Positions 28,991 to 36,753 of a stretch of 36,753 nt of DNA are shown here, piece by piece (position 1 is the stretch's first letter; the number at the start of each line of letters is the position of its first letter). The notes beneath the pieces are model-generated. The model made no database searches and was not told the DNA's origin. It was given only the letters and a program-made list of their open reading frames with translations. Source of the DNA: Devosia insulae DS-56 (GTDB taxonomy: Bacteria; Pseudomonadota; Alphaproteobacteria; Rhizobiales; Devosiaceae); assembly GCF_000970465.2 (NCBI RefSeq), contig NZ_LAJE02000272.1, positions 1 through 36,753 on the forward strand, written 5' to 3'. A program made the translations under genes and the position numbers.

Positions 28991-31117
28991 TTAGTCCAAA
29001 AACACCTTCACCGTGTCCGAGCGACCCTCGGCGTCCACCACCGACAGCGTCACGAACCCCGGGCCATCCGGCCGCCAGCTGTTCTGGCGGGCGAAAGCGG
29101 AACGCCCGAACGGCGCGCCGTTGGCGAAGAAGGTGAAGGGCGGCACGCCGTTGCGCACCTTGACGATCAGCGGCGCCTCGTTGCCCGAGGCGAGGCCCAG
29201 GTCGACATCGACACCATCGCTCGGATAGGCGATCTGCGGCGCCGCATCGCGCTTCACCTTCTGCTCGTCGGGATGGCGGAAACGGCGCAGCGGCAGTGGC
29301 AGCTCGGAGTTGGAGGCAAAGATCGTCCCCGGCGGCGCGTCGCGCAGCGGCACGGTCTTCTCGGCCAGCCGGTCAAAGCTCTCGAACAGGATCGGCGCCG
29401 CGGCGCCTATGCCGGTAATGCCGGGGATCTGCGAGTTATCGGGCCGGCCGACCCACACCCCGATCACGGTCTTGCCATCAAAGCCGATGGCCCAGGCATC
29501 GCGATAGCCGTAGGACGTTCCGGTCTTGTAGGCGATGCGTCCGGCCGAGCCGTTGAGCGGCGGCGGCACATCGGCAAGGATGTTCCCGACATACCAGGCA
29601 GCGATCGGATCGAGCACCGGGGCGGGCGTCTCGGTTTCCTCCGCCACCGGCTTTACCCCGTCGCGAAGCACCACCGGCGAACCGCCCCGGCCAATCGCCG
29701 CGTAAATCGAAACGAGGTCGCGCAGCGTCACGCCGACGCCACCAAGGCCGACCGCGAGGCTGGGCGCCGTATCGGCCGGCAGTCGCGCCGCGGCATGCGC
29801 CCGCTTGATCCGCGCCACCAGCCGCGCCGGGCCGACGGCATCGAGCACCACCACGGCTGGAATATTCAGCGACTCCGTCAGCGCCTGCCGGATCGAGACC
29901 GTGCCACGGTTGAAGCCGTCGAAATTGACCGGCACATAGCCGTTGAAGGCGGTCGGCCGGTCCTCGATCAGGCTCTCGGGATGTGCCATCCCCAGCTCGA
30001 AGGCGAGCCCGTAGATCAACGGCTTCAGCGTCGAGCCGGGCGAGCGCACTGCCTCGGTCATATCGACATAGCCGTCGCTGTCGGCATTGAAGAGCCCGGC
30101 CGAACCCACCGAGGCGAGGATGTTGCCGGTCTGCTGGTCGGCGACGACGATTGCCACCGAGAGCTTCGAGCCGAGCTGCGCCGCGCGATCGGCGCCGAGC
30201 CGCTCGAGCTTGGCCTGCAGCTTCCGCTCGATGGTCAGTTCGATCTTCCGGGCGTTCGGATGCGCCTTCACCGCCGCCTCGGCGAGATGCGCCGCATACA
30301 TCGGGAAATCCCGCCGCGCCTTCGGCATCGGTTCGAGCTTGGCGGCTTCGGCTTCCTCGGCGCTGATCACCCTGGCCCCGACCATACGGTCGAGCACCAG
30401 GTTGCGCGCCGCCCGCGCCACTTCGATGTCGCGGTCCGGCCGCCGCGCCTCGGGCGATTGCGGCAGCGCCACCAAGAGCGCGCATTCCGCCGTGGTCAGC
30501 CGCCCCGGCTCCTTGCCGAAATAGGCAAGGCTCGCGGCACGGATGCCCTCGATATTGCCGCCATAGGGGGCAAGGGTCAGGTAGAGCGTCAGGATTTCGT
30601 CTTTGCCGAGGGAGTGCTCCAGCGCATCGGCATGCACCATCTGGCGCAGCTTGCCGGCAATATTGCGCGTCGGCTCGCCGCCGATCAGCCGCGCCACCTG
30701 CATGGTGAGGGTCGAGCCGCCCGAGACGATCCGCCCTGCCCCGGCATATTGCACCGCGGCGCGCAGCATCGAGGGCCAGTCGATGCCGTGATGCTCGTTG
30801 AAATGCTGGTCCTCATAGGCGAGCAGCATGTCGATGAAGCGCCGGTCGACCTCTTCGATCGTCACCGGCAGGCGCCAGCGCCCATTGGCCGTGGTGAACG
30901 GCCGCAGCAGCAGCCCGGCATTGTCGACCACGGCGGTCGATACCGGCACCGCCGACACCACCGGAGTGGGCGGCAGCGTGGCGCGGATATCGCGCAGCAC
31001 GGCGAGCCCATACTGGCTGCCGACCAGCGCCACGCCAGCGAGGACGATCAGCGTCGCAGTAAAGAGCCCCGGCGCGCGTCGGCGCCGGGGCTCAGGTTTA
31101 TCCGCGGCCGTGCTCAT
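28991..31117 (-). CDS. pbpC: Penicillin-binding protein 1C
   Basis: A bifunctional peptidoglycan synthase of 708 residues anchored in the inner membrane by a segment at about 18-40. The glycosyltransferase 51 domain has YEDQHFNEHHGID with catalytic Glu102 and GGSTLTMQVARL. The transpeptidase domain has STLK with catalytic Ser362, SLN (416-418) and KTGTS (531-535). A C-terminal PBP1C-type beta domain (about 625-708) ends the protein. PBP1C is usually dispensable and is thought to act in wall repair. The ATG overlaps the stop of the alpha-2-macroglobulin gene (ATGA), so the two are translationally coupled. This pairing is known from E. coli (yfhM-pbpC) and many other proteobacteria. Confidence 0.95.
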   Translation of the reverse strand: MSTAADKPEPRRRRAPGLFTATLIVLAGVALVGSQYGLAVLRDIRATLPPTPVVSAVPVSTAVVDNAGLLLRPFTTANGRWRLPVTIEEVDRRFIDMLLAYEDQHFNEHHGIDWPSMLRAAVQYAGAGRIVSGGSTLTMQVARLIGGEPTRNIAGKLRQMVHADALEHSLGKDEILTLYLTLAPYGGNIEGIRAASLAYFGKEPGRLTTAECALLVALPQSPEARRPDRDIEVARAARNLVLDRMVGARVISAEEAEAAKLEPMPKARRDFPMYAAHLAEAAVKAHPNARKIELTIERKLQAKLERLGADRAAQLGSKLSVAIVVADQQTGNILASVGSAGLFNADSDGYVDMTEAVRSPGSTLKPLIYGLAFELGMAHPESLIEDRPTAFNGYVPVNFDGFNRGTVSIRQALTESLNIPAVVVLDAVGPARLVARIKRAHAAARLPADTAPSLAVGLGGVGVTLRDLVSIYAAIGRGGSPVVLRDGVKPVAEETETPAPVLDPIAAWYVGNILADVPPPLNGSAGRIAYKTGTSYGYRDAWAIGFDGKTVIGVWVGRPDNSQIPGITGIGAAAPILFESFDRLAEKTVPLRDAPPGTIFASNSELPLPLRRFRHPDEQKVKRDAAPQIAYPSDGVDVDLGLASGNEAPLIVKVRNGVPPFTFFANGAPFGRSAFARQNSWRPDGPGFVTLSVVDAEGRSDTVKVFLD

Positions 31118-34100
31118 GGCCCGGTCGTGCCGACCTCGATCTGGCCCGCGTCGGTATTGGCGCGCAGCTCCGGCCGGTACATGTCCTCGACCGTGGCGCC
31201 CGGCATCACGAAGCTGCCCGGCGAGACGGCACGCACCATGTAGGCGGTGGTGACGCTGCTGGCGGCGGAGGTGAAGCGGAATGCGGCGACGAACTGGTCG
31301 GTCCGCGATTCAACATGCGCCGGCGTATCGACGGTGAGCCAGCTGAGGTCGGCGACGCCAGAACCCTGCAGCAGGTCGGGGTTCTCGATCTCGAACCCGG
31401 CCGGCAGCGGATCGGCCACCACATACTGGCCCGAACCGAGTTGGGTCGGCTGCGTCGTCAGCACCACCACGAAGCGATCGTTCTGGTGGACATTGCTGAG
31501 ATCGGCCGGCTCGCCATTCGGTAGGTAGTAATCCCGCTGGATGGTGAAACCGCTCGAGCTCGCCGCCGGCGGGGTCGCCGGGATGGCGGTGACGGTCACC
31601 TTCATCTCGGTCGGACGGTTGCCGTTGTTGACGATCTCGACCGGCGCCGTGTCGAACGCCTCCTGGTCGTAACGGCGGTAGACGGTGCCGGTGAGCGGAT
31701 CGCCATTGATCGTCACCGAACCATCGCCCGCCTCACGGGCCAGCGCCGCGGCAGCCACCAGGGTCCACGCATCCTCCTGGGTTGAGGTCCAGCGTTCCTT
31801 GTCGCGCAGCGTCGCGAGCTTGCTCGTCAGCGCGCCGATATCGACACCCGACGGCGTGAACTCGGCGGCGAGTGCAAGCACCCCGGCCGTATCGCGCAGC
31901 TGGCTGCCATAGTCGTTGCGGTACTTCGCCCGATCCTCGCGGGCTTGGAGGTCCTCGACGGCGGCCTGGAAGGCCGTCGCCGCACGGGTCCGGTCGCCAT
32001 AGAGGGCGAGCGCGGCACCGAGCTGGGCCTTGGCCAAGGGCGAGCCGAAGGCGTTGAGGCGCGCCTCGAGGTAGTAGCGCAGGTCGCCGATGGCAGCCCG
32101 GCCGGCGCGCGCCAGATCATAGAGCGCGAAGGCCACGTCCTCTCCGCCGACCGTGAAGTCGGTGGCGTAGGACACCTGGTTGCCGAGGTTATCGAGCGCC
32201 CGGGTCATCGCCAGATCCGGCACCGCGTAGCCTTCCGCCTTGGCGCGGAGCAGGAACTCGGTGACGTAGGAGTCGAGCCACAGGTCGGTACCGTCATAGG
32301 GTCCCCAGAGGCCGAAACCGCCGCTGGAGGTCTGCTTGGCGAGGAGGTTCTTGATCGCGTCCTTGACTCGCTGGGTGATCGCTTCGTCATCGCCCAGACC
32401 AATCATCGAGGCGACTTCGTTGAGATAAAGCAGCGGCAGGGCCCGGCTCGAAGTCTGCTCGGCACAGCCATAAGGGTAGCGATCGAGCTGCATCAGGAGG
32501 CCTGGCACATCGAGGCGGGCAATCGGCCCGACCGCGAGCGTCAGTTCCCCGGTATGCGGCACCATGTCGGCGAAGAAGCTCGCATCGAGCGTCGTCGTCG
32601 CACCCACTTCCAGCGGGATCAGCTGGCTGGTGGTCACCGGTGCGCTGGCGGCGCGGACCCCGAGCGTCAGCTCCTTGGTCTGCGTCGTGCCATCCGGTGC
32701 AGTGACGATAACCTTGAGCGTCTGGTCGCCAATCTCGGTGCCGGTGAGGCTGAGGTTAAGCGCGGTGCGCTCGCCCGTCGGCAGCTCGACACTGGTTTCG
32801 GCCGCATCGGTCGAGAGCCCCGTACCGGTTTCCAGCGCCACCTTGTAGGTGCCCGGCTGGCCGGCGACGTTATTGACCTCGACCAGCAGCCGCGACGTGT
32901 CCTCGAGACGGAGGAACCGCGGCGGGCTGAGGTTCACCACCACCGGATCGCGCACGATCACGTCGGCAGAGCCATGACCCACGGCGCCGGCGCTCCACGC
33001 CATTGCCATCAGCCGGACCGTGCCGTTGAAATCCGGCATGTCGAAGCTGATCGTCGCGGTGCCGTCGGTACCCACTTCGACGATGCCCGAGTGCAGCGCC
33101 ACCAGCACGGTGGTCGCCGGCGGCGTGCCGAAGCGCGAAGCGCCCTCGTCACCACCGGTGCGGAACGCGCCGGGAGTGCCCTGCATCGGGTCGATCAGCT
33201 GGCCATAGAGGTCACGCACCTCGACGCCGAGCTGGCGCTGGCCGAAGAACCAGCCATCCGGATCCGGTACCTGGAACTTGGTGAGGTTAAGGATGCCGAG
33301 GTCCACTGCCGCAACCGCGACATAGGCCTTGTCACCCGGCTTGACGTTGGCAAGCTTCACCGTGGTGGTGAAGGCCTGGCGCGGCAGCGCATCCTTGGGC
33401 GCATCGAGGCTCAGGTCGAGCTTCAGGTCGCCCGGCTCGACATCGGCGAAAGCAAGGCCCAGCGCACGCGCCGGCATCCGCTTGGCCTCGGCGCTGGCGG
33501 GACGATAGAGCATCGCCGTCACATAGGCGCCCGGGCCCCAGTCATCGGTGACTTCGAGCGGCACGGTGGTGCCGCCTTCCGGCACTTCGACGGCCTTCAT
33601 GGCGATGATGCGATCGTCGACCACCATCACCAAAGCGGTGCCGGCGAACTGCGGATCGAGCTTCAGGTTGGCCGTCTCGCCCTTCCGGTAGGCCGGCTTG
33701 TCGAGCGCCACGGACAGCGTATCCGGCGTGTCGGAGCCCGCTTCCGGATAATAGTAGCCGGCATAGAACTCGTAGCTCGAAGAGGTAGCGCCTTCGCCGG
33801 TGCTCGAGACTTCGAGCCGGTACTGGCCCCAGCTGACCGCGGCGCCAATGGCGACCGGGCCGGAGGCGAGCGCGTCAACGGTGCCGTTGGCAACTTCGCG
33901 CGTCGTGGTGATGGCTTCCCACTTCCAGGTGCCGCTGTTGCGATACCACTGATAGGTGGTCTCGACCCGCGACAGCGACCATTCGAGGCCCGCCTGGTCG
34001 ACGGTTGCGCCATCGGGCGCTACCGCGATCACGTCGAAGCTGGCGTTGCTGCCCTCGGCCAGGCCGCTGGCATCGGCAAACTGCGGCTTCAGCCCGATGC

Positions 34101-36597
34101 GGTTGCCATCGGCCAGCACCGGACGGGTGAGGCTGCGCTCGATGGCGCGGCCATTGCTGTCGACGAGGCGCAGGATCAGCTGCGCTTCCAGCGGCCGCGT
34201 CGTCGCCTGCGGCGCACTGACGGTGACTTCGGCCGTCACATTGCCGGCTTCGTCGGTGGTGCCGACGACGCCCAGCGGCTCACGCGAGGTCTCGAACGTG
34301 TCGTCGAGACGGCCGAACGTATAGCCGGGATAAGCCGGCAGCGACGTTACCGGCCGCAGCACGGCATCGGCCTCGACCGCAAGGTCGGGCGCCGTGGCGC
34401 CATAGAGATACTTGGCGGTCACCTCGACCGGCGTCACTTCGCCGGTCTTGATCGGCTCGTCGGCGGCGCTGATTTCGAAGGCCAGCCGCTCCGGCTCGAA
34501 ATCCTCGACCAGGAAGCCGACATTGGTCAGCGCTTCGGCCTTGGGGTCGGCATAGAGCCGCATCGTCCACGAGCCACGCATGGCTTCGGGGTCGAGCGTC
34601 ACGGCGCTGAAATAGCCGCCGGCGCCGGCATCGTTCAGCAGTTCGGTGCTCGAGATCACCCCATCCGGACGCTGCACTTCCAGCGTCAGCGGCAGGTCGG
34701 TCACGGCCTTGGCCTTCACGTCGCGCAGGATCGCGGTGAGGAACACCGTCTCGCCGGGGCGATAGACGCCGCGCTCGGTAGTGGCGAACAGGTCGAGCGG
34801 ACCCGGCGACGGCCGGCCCTCGACGCCGCGATCGGTGAGATCGAACGCCGCCTTGGAGACGTCGAGGAACGCATAATCCCCGCCATCGGTCTCGGTGGTG
34901 ATCAGCTGCGGCGCCCGGCCACCTTCGCCGCGCGACAGGCCCGGCGCGAAATCGGCCCGGCCATCGGCATCGGTCACCGCTTCGCCGAGGATTTCGTTAT
35001 TGACGGCGACGAGCCGCACTTTGGCGTTGGCCACCGGCTGCGCGCTGGTCAGCGAGCGGACGAACGCATGGACGCCATCGTCGCCGGTGACCGTGGTCAG
35101 CCCCAGGTCGGTGACGATGAACCACTGCGTCGCGACTTCGCGCCAATATTCCTGCTGTACGCCGTCGACCTTGGCGGTCACCACATAGGCGCCCGGCTGC
35201 AATTCCTTGACGATCTCGGCCACCGGAATGGCGGTCACCGTCATGGCGTTAGGCGCGCCCTGCGCCAGGTCGACCTGGCCTTCCCAGGTCTTCTCGCCGG
35301 TCGAATTGGCGACGTCTTCGGCCGAATAGCCGTCGAGCGTGCGCTGGAACACTCCGTTGCGTACCGCCGTGGCGATCGAACGATCGCCGATCCGGTAGAT
35401 CACCACGTCTGCGGTCTTGGCGTTCACCGAGGTGATCGGCAGGCCGCCACCGAGCCCGGCGGGCATCACATAGGCATTGTTGGCAAAGCCGACGAACGGC
35501 GCACGATCCGGCACAAACAGGTCGAGCTCGACATCGGCGCGCAGCTCTTCGCCATTGGCCGAAGGCAGCCCGGCGCGCAGCTTGATGTGATAGCGCCGGC
35601 CATGCTCGACGCCGGTGATGCAAATCTGGCTCTGTTCGGTTTCCACCGCCACGGTCGGCGCGTTATCGACGACGACATAGCTCGACAGGTCCGTGTCGCC
35701 AGAGGGCAGCGAATCCGAGAACACCGCGCAGATGCGCGGGTTGGCGGCTTCGGCATCGACCTGGTTGGAGGTGACGCGGAAGCCATGCTCGGCGACTGCC
35801 TTTTCCAGCGCCGCTTCGAGCGTCGCGTTATCGACCAGCGTGAGGCTTGCCCGGTAGGTGGCAATGGTTTCGCGCCACATCTCGCGGCGCGACAGCGACA
35901 CGGCGAGCGCACCCAGCGCGTCGGCGCGTTCGGCGACGGTCTCGGCCAGCATCAGCGCGTTCATCGCCGCATAGGACGAGTTGACTGCGAGGTCATAGAC
36001 GCCGTTGCCGGCGGCCGCTTCGATGACCGCGCGGGCTTCACCTTGGGCGGCGAGCTTCAGCCACACCGAGGGGTCGTTCCTGTTGATCGCCAGGGCCTGG
36101 CGATAGGAGACCATGGCGGCCGAGGGGTTCGACTGCGCCGAGGCTTCGTCGCCGGCGGCAACCAGGTCGGCATAGCTCACATCCGGCGGCGGCGGATCGG
36201 TCTGCGGCAGGTTGCTCGCCATGTAGCGGGCGGAATCGACCAGATCCTGCGCCGGGAACGGCAGCTCGCTCAGCCGCGCTTCAACGTTCTCGGCGAGCGG
36301 CGGGGTGAAATCGACGCGGCCGGACGTGGCGCCCTTGAACGCCGTCTCGGGGCCGACATCGCCCTTGAGGAAGCACCAGTTGGCCTTCTCGTTATAGGTA
36401 AAGGCGCGGCAGATCTTGTCGTCGGTACAGGCGGCCGAGCAGGCGTCGACATCGACATCCTTCAGCACCGAATAGTCGAAACCGGGGAGATCCGTGCCGG
36501 GCAGCAGCGTGATGTTGCGGTCAGCCGCATGCGCGGGACTGAGAGCAAGGGTTCCGGCCACGACAAGCCACCAGATCGACCGAAAAAGCCGCTGCAT
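31114..36597 (-). CDS. Bacterial alpha-2-macroglobulin with PAN domain and intact thioester
   Basis: A periplasmic giant of about 1827 residues that traps proteases. A signal peptide (cleavage near AHAAD, about residue 26) is followed by a PAN/apple-like domain (about 28-95, with CSAACTDDKICRAF and NWCFLKGD). Then come a helical, repeat-like segment (about 130-270) and the chain of macroglobulin domains. The thioester motif YGCAEQ carries Cys1378 and is followed by the helical thioester domain. E. coli YfhM is a lipoprotein of about 1650 residues. Here no lipobox is visible, so the protein may be soluble or held otherwise. ATG 36597 is chosen, with AGGGG seven bases ahead; TTG 36603 is less likely. 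It forms an operon with pbpC. Confidence 0.93.
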   Translation of the reverse strand: MQRLFRSIWWLVVAGTLALSPAHAADRNITLLPGTDLPGFDYSVLKDVDVDACSAACTDDKICRAFTYNEKANWCFLKGDVGPETAFKGATSGRVDFTPPLAENVEARLSELPFPAQDLVDSARYMASNLPQTDPPPPDVSYADLVAAGDEASAQSNPSAAMVSYRQALAINRNDPSVWLKLAAQGEARAVIEAAAGNGVYDLAVNSSYAAMNALMLAETVAERADALGALAVSLSRREMWRETIATYRASLTLVDNATLEAALEKAVAEHGFRVTSNQVDAEAANPRICAVFSDSLPSGDTDLSSYVVVDNAPTVAVETEQSQICITGVEHGRRYHIKLRAGLPSANGEELRADVELDLFVPDRAPFVGFANNAYVMPAGLGGGLPITSVNAKTADVVIYRIGDRSIATAVRNGVFQRTLDGYSAEDVANSTGEKTWEGQVDLAQGAPNAMTVTAIPVAEIVKELQPGAYVVTAKVDGVQQEYWREVATQWFIVTDLGLTTVTGDDGVHAFVRSLTSAQPVANAKVRLVAVNNEILGEAVTDADGRADFAPGLSRGEGGRAPQLITTETDGGDYAFLDVSKAAFDLTDRGVEGRPSPGPLDLFATTERGVYRPGETVFLTAILRDVKAKAVTDLPLTLEVQRPDGVISSTELLNDAGAGGYFSAVTLDPEAMRGSWTMRLYADPKAEALTNVGFLVEDFEPERLAFEISAADEPIKTGEVTPVEVTAKYLYGATAPDLAVEADAVLRPVTSLPAYPGYTFGRLDDTFETSREPLGVVGTTDEAGNVTAEVTVSAPQATTRPLEAQLILRLVDSNGRAIERSLTRPVLADGNRIGLKPQFADASGLAEGSNASFDVIAVAPDGATVDQAGLEWSLSRVETTYQWYRNSGTWKWEAITTTREVANGTVDALASGPVAIGAAVSWGQYRLEVSSTGEGATSSSYEFYAGYYYPEAGSDTPDTLSVALDKPAYRKGETANLKLDPQFAGTALVMVVDDRIIAMKAVEVPEGGTTVPLEVTDDWGPGAYVTAMLYRPASAEAKRMPARALGLAFADVEPGDLKLDLSLDAPKDALPRQAFTTTVKLANVKPGDKAYVAVAAVDLGILNLTKFQVPDPDGWFFGQRQLGVEVRDLYGQLIDPMQGTPGAFRTGGDEGASRFGTPPATTVLVALHSGIVEVGTDGTATISFDMPDFNGTVRLMAMAWSAGAVGHGSADVIVRDPVVVNLSPPRFLRLEDTSRLLVEVNNVAGQPGTYKVALETGTGLSTDAAETSVELPTGERTALNLSLTGTEIGDQTLKVIVTAPDGTTQTKELTLGVRAASAPVTTSQLIPLEVGATTTLDASFFADMVPHTGELTLAVGPIARLDVPGLLMQLDRYPYGCAEQTSSRALPLLYLNEVASMIGLGDDEAITQRVKDAIKNLLAKQTSSGGFGLWGPYDGTDLWLDSYVTEFLLRAKAEGYAVPDLAMTRALDNLGNQVSYATDFTVGGEDVAFALYDLARAGRAAIGDLRYYLEARLNAFGSPLAKAQLGAALALYGDRTRAATAFQAAVEDLQAREDRAKYRNDYGSQLRDTAGVLALAAEFTPSGVDIGALTSKLATLRDKERWTSTQEDAWTLVAAAALAREAGDGSVTINGDPLTGTVYRRYDQEAFDTAPVEIVNNGNRPTEMKVTVTAIPATPPAASSSGFTIQRDYYLPNGEPADLSNVHQNDRFVVVLTTQPTQLGSGQYVVADPLPAGFEIENPDLLQGSGVADLSWLTVDTPAHVESRTDQFVAAFRFTSAASSVTTAYMVRAVSPGSFVMPGATVEDMYRPELRANTDAGQIEVGTTGP

Positions 36598-36753
36598 TCC
36601 CAAACCCCTATCGTCATGAACAATTCCGCCACCCTATGATGACTGGGGCTGAACGACAAATGAATGACGGGGCAGTAATGCTGGGGATTTGCTGTTAGAT
36701 GGCGCTGCGCACATGGCGCGAGGATAGCTGAGTGCGGGAAGAGCACCCCCACC
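36598..36753 (-). other. Upstream region of the macroglobulin-pbpC operon
   Basis: This is the likely promoter region of the operon, cut by the window edge. AGGGG (36605-36609) is the ribosome-binding site on the - strand. No clear -35/-10 pair or operator could be assigned. Confidence 0.4.

Noticed and set aside
28988-31243. Open frame of about 750 codons on the + strand, opposite pbpC
   Set aside because: The composition is that of an antisense frame, and the - strand has all PBP1C catalytic motifs.
31945-36639. Open frame of about 1560 codons on the + strand, opposite the macroglobulin gene
   Set aside because: It is the antisense shadow of a high-GC gene. It is rich in Arg, Gly and His with no domain or ribosome-binding site, while the - strand protein has clear family motifs.

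Overview
The window looks like chromosome from a high-GC alphaproteobacterium, most likely a member of the Hyphomicrobiales (Devosia or a relative). The basis is gene content, strong G/C third-position bias, a textbook EcfG-type promoter, and mosaic palindromic intergenic repeats of the kind seen in rhizobia and relatives. The genus is an inference; no rRNA or tRNA gene is present to fix it.

Region 1 (about 600-8430, + strand) is a seven-gene uptake and catabolic operon: a family 5 (Opp/Dpp-type) solute-binding protein, two permeases, two ATPases, a mannonate dehydratase (UxuA) and an NAD-dependent SDR-type dehydrogenase. A strong hairpin follows the binding-protein gene and a terminator closes the operon. 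The enzymes suggest that the transporter carries a sugar acid or oligo-uronide rather than a peptide. Next comes a separately transcribed PQQ-type sugar dehydrogenase fused to cytochrome c, behind a promoter matching the general stress sigma factor EcfG. A convergent Crp/Fnr-type regulator follows.

Region 2 (about 11350-17100) is an accessory stretch of small exported proteins: a poly-Asp/PepSY-like protein, two tandemly duplicated small proteins that share their leader DNA, a His/Pro/Gly-rich protein overlapping a DUF2092 protein, and a neuromedin-U/transporter-like outer membrane protein. Long gaps between them hold palindromes and no convincing genes.

Region 3 (about 17590-27760) is the most interesting part, a sulfatase island. 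On the + strand lie an exported HAD phosphatase and a formylglycine-generating-enzyme (FGE) paralogue. Converging on them, on the - strand, is a run of sulfatase, HAD phosphatase, DUF1622 protein, second sulfatase, BASS-type importer, DUF202 protein and a second FGE paralogue. Neither sulfatase has a signal peptide, so the BASS carrier is a good candidate for bringing their substrate into the cytoplasm. One FGE keeps both active-site cysteines and the other has lost one, which recalls the vertebrate SUMF1/SUMF2 pair.

Region 4 (about 27760-36753) holds three small proteins (one a likely zinc-knuckle protein), a mosaic repeat, and an overlapping gene pair for a bacterial alpha-2-macroglobulin with an intact thioester and penicillin-binding protein 1C. 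This is a known envelope defence and repair pairing.
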